From: an uncultured Lachnospiraceae bacterium
GTDB taxonomy: Bacteria; Bacillota; Clostridia; Lachnospirales; Lachnospiraceae
Length of the DNA stretch: 62,734 nucleotides
NCBI GenBank assembly: GCA_900316625.1
Contig: ONDO01000009.1
Span: 1 to 62,734, forward strand
Reading direction: 5' to 3'
Under the pieces are notes generated by a model that searched no databases, was not told where the DNA came from, and saw only the letters and a list, made by a program, of their open reading frames with translations. How positions within the stretch are numbered: position 1 is the stretch's first letter; every line of letters starts with the position of its first letter. A program made the position numbers and the translations under genes. This document shows positions 10,088 through 16,785 of this stretch, piece by piece.

Positions 10088-11458
10088 ATGTTATTCCGAA
10101 AGAATGATGAATCAGAATTCAACGAGTTTTGGGGCCTGCCGGGTGAAGATGATGAAGAGATTGATGAAGGAAGAGCCAACGAACGGACCGAGGCGAATGC
10201 TGATCAAGAACCAAAAGAAATAGAAGAGAATACAGTCAAGACTGAGAAAAAGAATAAGAAGACGAAGGGTCTTTCGGATGATATTGCGAAAGCAATTACG
10301 GAGAAGACAGGACGTACGGAAGCAGATGATGAGATTTCTCACCGGTATACGATTGGTGGCTATACATTTCAGACTTATTATGAATACCGTAACGCAGAAG
10401 ATGATGTGCGTCGGATTGAGGTGTTAAGACAAGAACTTGACCTGCAGGATCCGGAAGTCGCAATTCGTGTGTACAATATGATCCGTGAGGGCCAGATTGT
10501 ATTTAAGAGCCCAATTGGAGAAGAGTTTTTCAGCCATGTGGCAGATATTGTGGCGGACAAGTCTGTAGACCTCCTGGAAGATAAGGCGGTGGTCGATGAA
10601 GCGGAAGGCGCAGCCAAGGGACAGAAAAGGCTGGCATCTCTCATCCTGGTGCTTGCGATTTCGGCTTTCATCTATTTTGCATATTCAGAAATCTCGGATA
10701 TCAGACAGACGAGAAAGCTGTCTCAGCTTCGTTCTGAGACGAGTGTAAGTACAGATACTGCCAAGGAAGATAAGGCAGAAGAAAAGGAGGAGCCCTCGAG
10801 CGAGGGCTCGAATAAAGATACGGCAGATACGAATGCCATGCAGTATGATTCTGCCGGAAATCCGGTGAACAGCCTGACGATAAGACAGGAGTACACTGAC
10901 CTTTTGAGCCAGAATCATGACTTCGTTGGCTGGTTGAAGATTCCTGACACGGAGATAGATTATCCGGTTGTATCAAGAGTCAATGATAATGATTTCTATC
11001 TCAATCATGCATTTGACGGTTCGGATGATAAGAATGGTACTATTTTCATGGATTATCGTGCAAGTATCACGACACCGACCTGTAACACTATCATCTACGG
11101 ACATGATATGAAATCGGGAATGATGTTTGGTACTCTGTCGAATTATCTGGATGAGTCCTACCTCTCAGATCACAAGGTAATAGAGTTCAACACACTCTAT
11201 GAAGACAGAGCTTATGAGGTTGTGGCGGTTGGTTTATCCCAGGTACAGGATAATTCTGAGGATGGATTCCGATATTACAACTTTATAAATGCGGGAAGTA
11301 AGGCGGATTGGGACGCTTTCCATGACTTTGTAAGTTCTGTAAATGTATATGGGGAGACGGTGGATATCGAACCTACCGATCAGCTCCTTACCCTGTCTAC
11401 CTGTAATAGTTATCTTGCTGACGGAAGACTCTTCGTCCTTGCCAAGAGAATTGATTAG
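10088..11458 (+). CDS. srtB: Class B sortase with long acidic N-terminal extension
   Basis: This is a cysteine transpeptidase that cleaves sorting signals of surface proteins and joins them to the peptidoglycan. The C-terminal about 190 residues hold the class B catalytic set: His339 in IIYGHDMKSGMMFG, Cys439 in TLSTC and Arg447 in DGRLFVLAKR. One membrane segment lies near residues 181-199 (ASLILVLAISAFIYFAY). The enzyme domain follows it, so it is outside the cell. Before the membrane segment are about 180 residues rich in Glu, Asp and Lys, which would lie in the cytoplasm; usual class B sortases have only a short N-terminus there. A further Glu/Ser-rich linker follows the membrane segment. 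GGAGGA lies 3-4 nt before ATG 10088. It sits between two surface-protein genes, and the downstream one has a fitting C-terminal anchor, so that protein is the most likely substrate. Confidence 0.9.
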   Translation: MLFRKNDESEFNEFWGLPGEDDEEIDEGRANERTEANADQEPKEIEENTVKTEKKNKKTKGLSDDIAKAITEKTGRTEADDEISHRYTIGGYTFQTYYEYRNAEDDVRRIEVLRQELDLQDPEVAIRVYNMIREGQIVFKSPIGEEFFSHVADIVADKSVDLLEDKAVVDEAEGAAKGQKRLASLILVLAISAFIYFAYSEISDIRQTRKLSQLRSETSVSTDTAKEDKAEEKEEPSSEGSNKDTADTNAMQYDSAGNPVNSLTIRQEYTDLLSQNHDFVGWLKIPDTEIDYPVVSRVNDNDFYLNHAFDGSDDKNGTIFMDYRASITTPTCNTIIYGHDMKSGMMFGTLSNYLDESYLSDHKVIEFNTLYEDRAYEVVAVGLSQVQDNSEDGFRYYNFINAGSKADWDAFHDFVSSVNVYGETVDIEPTDQLLTLSTCNSYLADGRLFVLAKRID

Positions 11459-11509
11459 GATTCATGGAAGGTATTTTCTATTTATTTCGTAAAAATAGGC
11501 ATCAACTAG

Positions 11510-11538
11510 TAGAAATAGTAGGAAACTAGCGGTATAAT
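11510..11538 (+). promoter_or_regulatory. Promoter for the LRR/B-repeat surface protein
   Basis: TAGAAA (11510-11515), 17-bp spacer and a perfect TATAAT (11533-11538). A short inverted repeat CTAGT/ACTAG (about 11505-11529) overlaps it and could be an operator. This suggests the surface protein is also transcribed separately from the sortase. Confidence 0.6.
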
Positions 11539-11613
11539 GAATAAGATATAGTAGTCGTGAAGGTTATATGGAAATAGCTTCACATCATTTTCAACCAGGT
11601 GCGGAGAATGAAG

Positions 11614-13410
11614 ATGAAACGTGGAACAAAAATAGGCTGGCTGCTTGTTGCGCTATCGGTTGTGCTTAGCGTATGGGTATTGATTGGCTCGAACTCGAGA
11701 GCAGACGATTCAGATTATACAGTCGAAGGCGGAATCCTTACGCACTATAACGGTGCCGGAGGAGATGTAAATGATATTCCATCAGAAGTAGAAACGATTG
11801 CGGCTTCAGCATTTGAGAATAATCAGAACATCACTTCAATCACAATCCCGTCGAATGTGAAGACAGTTGAGAGTTCGGCATTTATGGGCTGCCAGAACTT
11901 ACAGTCCGTAGATATGTCATCATCTGCTGTTACTGTTATTCCGGCAAACTGCTTCGATGGAACCTCTTCTCTTACAAGTGTGAATCTTCCTGCTGGAACA
12001 ACAACACTTTCAACGAAGTGCTTCAATGCTAGTAAACTCGCAAATATAACCATTCCTGCATCAGTCGCTGTTATTGAATCGGATGCGTTCAGCCTCTGTG
12101 ACAATCTCGGTTTCATTACCGTAGATAAAGCGAATGCAAATTACAAGAATGATGATAATGGCAGCCTGATCAATAAGACAACTTCTACCTTGGAATTTGT
12201 TCCGAGAGGATATGCTGGATCCGAATATACAGTAGCAGATGGTGTAACCACGATTGGCAAGAATGCCTTCCAGGGTAATACCAATATCAAGAAGGTGACT
12301 TATCCTGCATCGGTCACCACAATTCTTACCAATGCTCTTTCGAACATGACAAATTATACGGATCCTTATCTTCCTGCAACCATCACAACGATTGAGGAAC
12401 AGAGTAACTGGAATCCAGACAGAATCCGTGGTAGCGAGGGCAGCGCGGCACAGACTTATGCCATGAATCATGGTAAGTATTTCGAGACGACTGCTGGTGA
12501 TGATGGATCAATTCAGTATACCGTAAGTTTCAATACAGACGGTGGCACCCCTCAGGTTGCAAACCAGCTCGTAAATGCCGGGTCAATGGCGACAGAACCT
12601 ACAGACGCAGTGACCAAAGAGGGTTATATCTTTGCAGGGTGGTTCGCAGATGGAGCCGGCACAAAGTTCGATTTTGCGAATACGGCAATTAATAATGACA
12701 TTACTCTTACTGCACATTGGACGACAGCTGGTGGAGATACACCTGGTCCCGGAGGTAATACCGGAAAGACCCATACCGTGAACTTTGTATCGGACGGCGG
12801 TACACCGACCTACAACAGCGTCACAGTAAAAGATGGTGAGACGGTTGCTAATCCCGGAAATCCTGTGAAGGAAGGATATACCTTCAACGGTTGGTACAAT
12901 GGAACGCAGCCATTCGATTTTGCGAATACCAAGATCACATCAGATCTCACTCTGAAAGCGAAGTGGACAGCGAAGTCGAGTACATCGGATAAGACCTTTA
13001 CCGTAAGCTTTAATGTAAACGGTGGCAGCGGTTCCTTCGCTGCGCAGAGTGTTAAGTCAGGTGATACCGCATCTGATCCTGGTGCTCCGACAAGAGAAGG
13101 ATATACCTTTAACGGCTGGTACAATGGAAGTTCAAAATATGACTTCACCACACCGGTAACCGGCAACCTTACACTGAAAGCCATGTGGACAGCAGATACG
13201 ATTGCCAAGAGCAATAAGAAGAATACATCCACGAATGGATCTGCAGGTAATGCAGCAGCAAATGGTAAGGATGATACTCCGGCAACGGCAGGCCCGGTGG
13301 ATGCGAGATACTTCCTCTGCCTGGCAGTCCTGCTGGCAGGTATAGCATTCCTGGTATACAGCAGGAGCTCGAAGCTGACCTACGTAAGTAAGAACAGCAA
13401 GAGAAAATAG
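11614..13410 (+). CDS. Leucine-rich-repeat (BspA-type) and InlB B-repeat surface protein with C-terminal membrane anchor
   Basis: Start ATG 11614 (MKRGTKIG) has GGAG 7 nt upstream; GTG 11599 and ATG 11608 are in frame but fit this site less well. Residues 1-33 are a signal peptide. Residues about 40-285 contain BspA/LRR_5-type repeats (patterns such as 'IAASAFENNQNITSITIPSNV' broken over several units: AFxxCxxLxxxxIP). Three InlB B-repeats (Flg_new type) follow, each with VSFNxxGG and EGYxFxGWY, up to about residue 530. After a Ser/Asn-rich linker comes TPATAGPVDARYF, a hydrophobic segment (LCLAVLLAGIAFLVY) and a Lys/Arg-rich tail. That layout is a sortase-type anchoring signal, with TPATAG in the place of the usual pentapeptide. 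It lies just after the sortase gene. BspA repeats are known in adhesins that bind host or bacterial surfaces; the ligand here is unknown. Confidence 0.85.
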   Translation: MKRGTKIGWLLVALSVVLSVWVLIGSNSRADDSDYTVEGGILTHYNGAGGDVNDIPSEVETIAASAFENNQNITSITIPSNVKTVESSAFMGCQNLQSVDMSSSAVTVIPANCFDGTSSLTSVNLPAGTTTLSTKCFNASKLANITIPASVAVIESDAFSLCDNLGFITVDKANANYKNDDNGSLINKTTSTLEFVPRGYAGSEYTVADGVTTIGKNAFQGNTNIKKVTYPASVTTILTNALSNMTNYTDPYLPATITTIEEQSNWNPDRIRGSEGSAAQTYAMNHGKYFETTAGDDGSIQYTVSFNTDGGTPQVANQLVNAGSMATEPTDAVTKEGYIFAGWFADGAGTKFDFANTAINNDITLTAHWTTAGGDTPGPGGNTGKTHTVNFVSDGGTPTYNSVTVKDGETVANPGNPVKEGYTFNGWYNGTQPFDFANTKITSDLTLKAKWTAKSSTSDKTFTVSFNVNGGSGSFAAQSVKSGDTASDPGAPTREGYTFNGWYNGSSKYDFTTPVTGNLTLKAMWTADTIAKSNKKNTSTNGSAGNAAANGKDDTPATAGPVDARYFLCLAVLLAGIAFLVYSRSSKLTYVSKNSKRK

Positions 13411-13431
13411 AGACGAACAATGAGAATGGAG

Positions 13432-13463
13432 ATGCTCCCCTGAGAATTCAGGGGAGCATTTTT
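13432..13463 (+). terminator. Terminator after the LRR/B-repeat protein
   Basis: A perfect 12-bp stem (13432-13443 with 13448-13459), 4-nt loop, then T-run. Confidence 0.9.
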
Positions 13464-13513
13464 GTCAAACAAAGCAGCAGGACAAGGGAAACATAGATGA
13501 TATGGGGGGAACA

Positions 13514-13549
13514 ATGGCTACGAGAAGTGAAGAAAGACTGGCCCGGTAG
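13514..13549 (+). other. Very short ORF MATRSEERLAR with strong ribosome binding site (uncertain)
   Basis: GGGGGG (13504-13509) lies 4 nt before ATG 13514, which opens 11 codons ending at TAG 13547-13549. The stop lies inside the terminator hairpin at 13533-13567. It could be a leader peptide, the relic of a lost gene, or chance. I see no homology. Confidence 0.2.
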
Positions 13550-13567
13550 AACCGGACCAGTCTTTTT
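13533..13567. terminator. Bidirectional terminator between the surface cluster and thiT
   Basis: Stem AAAGACTGG (13533-13541) with CCAGTCTTT (13557-13565) plus inner CCGG/CCGG pairing. A T-run follows on the plus strand and a shorter one on the minus strand, so it can end thiT transcription as well. Confidence 0.75.
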
Positions 13568-13614
13568 ACTACGTAAATATGTCAATCCTTGAACAAGATA
13601 TATCTAGCTTTAAC

Positions 13615-14292
13615 TTATGCGTTCTCGCCTCTGGCAAGCTTGGTGATGGTTGTCAGACCGTTCTTGACGGGAGGCAGGCTGATGATAATGATTGTGATAA
13701 CTGCCTCTGCCAAAAGGAAGGAGTAGTTATATGCGAAGGGATAGATTACAGCAAGGCTCTTAGGGAAGTTGTCAGGCATATAATCCATCCAGAAGAGGTA
13801 GCCACCGATGACGTGGAAGAGTCCACGTACAATCACTGCGCAGATATATCCAAGTAAAAGGCCGTGCTTTTTATTTCTGAAAAAGCCGGAGATGCCCAGT
13901 GCGGTAAATGCGAAGAGGTAATCCATGCAGACCTGAAGAGGGGAGAGCATGTATGAACCGCCGGACTGCATTAGCTGTAGCATAGAGAAGGCGAATGCGG
14001 CAGTGAAGCCAACACCGGGGCCGTACCAGTATCCGATCAGGACGACAAAGAGCATAGAGCAAAGAGTTACGGAACCGCCCCATGGCATCTCAAAAAGCTT
14101 TACATAAGAGAGCAGGAAAGCAATTGCAAGAGCTACGGCAGAGAATGCCATGGAACGAGCAGTCATCTTCTGTCCGCGATTCGCAATGGCAAGACCAATA
14201 ACGAAAACGGCAACCAAGATGACAACAGAAGCAACGTAGCCAGCAGGAGTAAGCGCGCTGGCGCCATCCGCTGAAGTGATAAAAAATGACAT
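13615..14292 (-). CDS. thiT: Thiamine ECF transporter substrate-binding subunit ThiT
   Basis: This is the S-component that captures thiamine and works with a shared energizing module (EcfT and two EcfA ATPases) encoded elsewhere. The 225-residue protein is nearly all membrane helices. The segment RGLFHVIGGYLFWMDYMP near the C-terminal third matches the conserved ThiT binding-site region, where aromatic and His residues line the pocket. An extra N-terminal helix (residues 15-38) and an RNxGQK-like loop come before the core fold. A TPP riboswitch immediately upstream independently supports thiamine as the substrate. The start ATG at 14292 has GGAGG 7 nt upstream, and this very site is part of the riboswitch expression platform. 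Confidence 0.92.
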   Translation of the reverse strand: MSFFITSADGASALTPAGYVASVVILVAVFVIGLAIANRGQKMTARSMAFSAVALAIAFLLSYVKLFEMPWGGSVTLCSMLFVVLIGYWYGPGVGFTAAFAFSMLQLMQSGGSYMLSPLQVCMDYLFAFTALGISGFFRNKKHGLLLGYICAVIVRGLFHVIGGYLFWMDYMPDNFPKSLAVIYPFAYNYSFLLAEAVITIIIISLPPVKNGLTTITKLARGENA

Positions 14293-14299
14293 AAAAAAT

Positions 14300-14333
14300 C
14301 CTCCATCCTTTGCATTGAGTACAAAGTTGGAGG
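14300..14333 (-). promoter_or_regulatory. Expression platform hairpin of the thiT TPP riboswitch (hides the ribosome binding site)
   Basis: On the minus strand CCTCCA (14328-14333) pairs with TGGAGG (14300-14305), extended by CTTTG/CAAAG. TGGAGG is the thiT ribosome binding site, and the hairpin is followed by a run of T. It could block translation, end transcription, or both. Confidence 0.7.
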
Positions 14334-14426
14334 CCTAATGCTTTCTTACGCCGGTATTAGCCGGATCAAGTTCAAGGGTTGACGATTGTCTCTCAGCGCA
14401 AATTGCGCACCCCCAGCGATGTAAAC
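14330..14426 (-). ncRNA. TPP riboswitch (THI element) controlling thiT
   Basis: Read on the minus strand the element has the conserved parts in order: GGGGGTGC, CTGAGAG, ACCCTTGAACTTGATCCGG, then TAATACCGGCGTAAGAAAGC. These are the thi-box signatures that fold into the two TPP-binding helices. Binding of thiamine pyrophosphate should lower thiT expression through the downstream hairpin. Confidence 0.95.
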
Positions 14427-14451
14427 ATATGCGATTTTTATAACAAGAACC

Positions 14452-14480
14452 ATTATACCGCATCTGTTTGAAATTGAAAG
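14452..14480 (-). promoter_or_regulatory. Promoter of the thiT riboswitch transcript
   Basis: Perfect -10 TATAAT on the minus strand (14452-14457). The -35 region (TTTCAA-like, about 16 nt away) is weak. The start point would fall just upstream of the riboswitch. Confidence 0.55.
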
Positions 14481-14494
14481 CCTGGATTTAAAAC

Positions 14495-16675
14495 TTATTC
14501 GGTTATTGGTGTTTCGCTGTCAGATAAGTCGAAATCAAGCTCGTCATCGTCCTCCGCAAGCTCCAGGTTCGGATCGACGAATGTCATGCTATTCGAAGAG
14601 CGGAAGATCGTATCACCGGAACCCATGGCATTGACTACGACCTTATCGCCATTGCTAATGGAATCGAGGTTAATGGTGAGAACCTCGCCACTCTTGTAGG
14701 TGGTAGCAACCTTCTCGTCATTGACGAATACCTTGGTCCAGTTGGTGAAGTTCTTGCCATAGATGTAGACCTTACCGCCAAAGGCATACATACGGTCAAT
14801 TTCGATATCATTAATGCCCATCTCCAGGTCAGAAGCGGGGTAGGGATCCTCTCCATCGTAAGCATAGCGTTTGCCGTAAAGCAGATCGTACTGAAGCTGC
14901 TCGAGACCGGTCATATAACGAATGGAACCGGCAGGAACATTTTCAGCCATGCGCTTCTGGTTGTAATTGATGATGGTACCATCATGGACGCCGAGACGTC
15001 CAAGGTATTCAGAAGCCAGCTGATAGGATGTAAGATCTGCATCTTCTTTAGGCATGTCGAAGTTATTCCAGGTAACATAGCCTGTTTTGAAAAGATCGCC
15101 ACATTCGACTTCGTCAGCAGTAAGTCCCATGGTAGGAAGATGATCACCAAACATGATAAGAAGAGTATCTTCATCACGTGCGGAGAGCATTTTGATGTAA
15201 TTTTCAATCCACTTATCCATGGTATGGAGCTGATTTACATAGTACTCCCACATGTAGGCCTCTTCCTGAGTCTTACCCTCTGCGGTGACCTTGATCGCAG
15301 GATTGTCGAGTACCTTGTAATTCGGATATGCACCGTGGGTTCCTACCGTAATGGTGTAGACGAAATCAGGACCTTCGGTATCATCAAGACTATCGGTGGT
15401 TGCCTGGATCAGGACGTCGTCAGTAGGCCAGGACTTGATGGGAGTGTACTCAGTGATATCCAATAACTCCTTGGAGATGAAGGAATCAAAGCCCATCTGT
15501 GAGAAAGCATTAGCGCGGCTGTAGAAATTACCGCCATTGTCATGGACAACATGAGTACCATAACCAAGTCCGCCCATAATATCGGCAACGGATTCGCAGG
15601 ATCTCTTCTTAAGCACAGTCTTCTGGGGATATTCTCCAGGTCCGAAGAACTGACAGGACATGCCGGTTAAGACCTCGAATTCAGTGTTACAGGTACCCGC
15701 TCCGACGACCGGCACAGTAAGATGTCCTGAAGAGAAATTCTGCTGCAGCATGTGATAATAAGGAATAGGGTCCTCTGAGAAGGAGAGGAATTTCGCCTCG
15801 GTAGGATCAAAATAGGATTCAAGAAGGACGATAATGACGTTAGGACCATCTTCAGATGTAAGAGTGGTAGGACCGTTATCGTCTGATGCGATAATCTTCG
15901 ATACAACCGTATCGCTGTATGCAATCGGCTTGGAGATTCCACGATCCAGCATGGAAGTGGAAAATCCGTATAAGTAACCATAATCCAGATATCCCTGGGC
16001 AAGATTACCGAAATAGGATGTCAGAATCTTGGTGTGCTGTAATACAAAGGTGGTAGGCCAGAGTAAGGCGAAAGAGAGAACAACCACGGCAATGCGGGAT
16101 ATAAGTTTATGCTTGGGCGTCGTTTTTGTTCCTGAGAAAGTAAAACGAAGCAGAATAAGCAGAAAGGCGAGCAGGCAGAGAATGACAAGGAAGGCCTCCT
16201 GCGCGGAGAAGTACTGGGAATCCTGCATGGTGAGAAGATCGCCAACCATGTTGATATCGGTGAAGCCAAAAGGTGTGACACGGTTAGAGAGGACGACGCC
16301 GTTGATCGCACCCATAATAACGAAGAAACCGGTCACTAAAAAACGTATTGCAGTACGCTTGGTTCCAAGGAATACAAGCATATAGAATACGAAGATAATG
16401 AAGGAATTATAAAGGAAAGGACCCAGATGCCAACGAACGAAGGAGCATGCACCCAGGAAAGACCGGCGGGACATCCATTCGATGCAAAAACAAAGCAGAA
16501 GGGAGAGCGGAATCTGATAGAGAAAAGCATGCTTTTCGAAAGCAAGAGCAATCTTATTGGGCTCCTTGTTACTCTTTCCAAAGATAAAGAGTTTAAGTAG
16601 AGATAGAATCTTTTTAAGAATGACAAGGATGGAATCCTTGATCTTAATCAGTGCCTGAATAAATGTTTTTAACAA
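14495..16675 (-). CDS. LtaS-type phosphoglycerol transferase (sulfatase fold) with C-terminal Ig-like domain
   Basis: Proteins of this family build the polyglycerol-phosphate chain of lipoteichoic acid, or transfer phosphoglycerol to other glycans, on the outer side of the membrane. The N-terminal about 230 residues hold several membrane helices. The extracellular sulfatase-fold domain follows, with ESYFDPT (metal ligand Glu), Thr328 in GAGTCNTEFEV as the likely nucleophile, and Asp511-His512 in FGDHLPTMG. Residues from about 600 (YAFGGKVYIYGKNF) look like an IPT/TIG-type Ig-like domain, which is not part of standard LtaS, and the tail is acidic. A start at TTG 16675 is preferred: GGAGG lies 7 nt before it. 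Longer forms from ATG 16693 or ATG 16714 are possible, but the first contains that GGAGG in its own codons. The exact polymer made is not known. Confidence 0.88.
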   Translation of the reverse strand: MLKTFIQALIKIKDSILVILKKILSLLKLFIFGKSNKEPNKIALAFEKHAFLYQIPLSLLLCFCIEWMSRRSFLGACSFVRWHLGPFLYNSFIIFVFYMLVFLGTKRTAIRFLVTGFFVIMGAINGVVLSNRVTPFGFTDINMVGDLLTMQDSQYFSAQEAFLVILCLLAFLLILLRFTFSGTKTTPKHKLISRIAVVVLSFALLWPTTFVLQHTKILTSYFGNLAQGYLDYGYLYGFSTSMLDRGISKPIAYSDTVVSKIIASDDNGPTTLTSEDGPNVIIVLLESYFDPTEAKFLSFSEDPIPYYHMLQQNFSSGHLTVPVVGAGTCNTEFEVLTGMSCQFFGPGEYPQKTVLKKRSCESVADIMGGLGYGTHVVHDNGGNFYSRANAFSQMGFDSFISKELLDITEYTPIKSWPTDDVLIQATTDSLDDTEGPDFVYTITVGTHGAYPNYKVLDNPAIKVTAEGKTQEEAYMWEYYVNQLHTMDKWIENYIKMLSARDEDTLLIMFGDHLPTMGLTADEVECGDLFKTGYVTWNNFDMPKEDADLTSYQLASEYLGRLGVHDGTIINYNQKRMAENVPAGSIRYMTGLEQLQYDLLYGKRYAYDGEDPYPASDLEMGINDIEIDRMYAFGGKVYIYGKNFTNWTKVFVNDEKVATTYKSGEVLTINLDSISNGDKVVVNAMGSGDTIFRSSNSMTFVDPNLELAEDDDELDFDLSDSETPITE

Positions 16676-16737
16676 TAGGAAACCTCCGCGCATGAATTGC
16701 GCTGTCTGTAGCAATCAGCTATAATAAATCAGCGGAA

Positions 16738-16746
16738 ATTATACCA
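16738..16746 (-). promoter_or_regulatory. Extended -10 promoter for the LtaS-type gene
   Basis: TGGTATAAT on the minus strand (TATAAT at 16738-16743), an extended -10 element. A TTGACA nearby has only an 11-bp spacer, so it is not a normal -35. Confidence 0.5.
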
Positions 16747-16785
16747 TCTGGCGATGTCAAATGCAAGAAAAGGGAGAAATATAAA

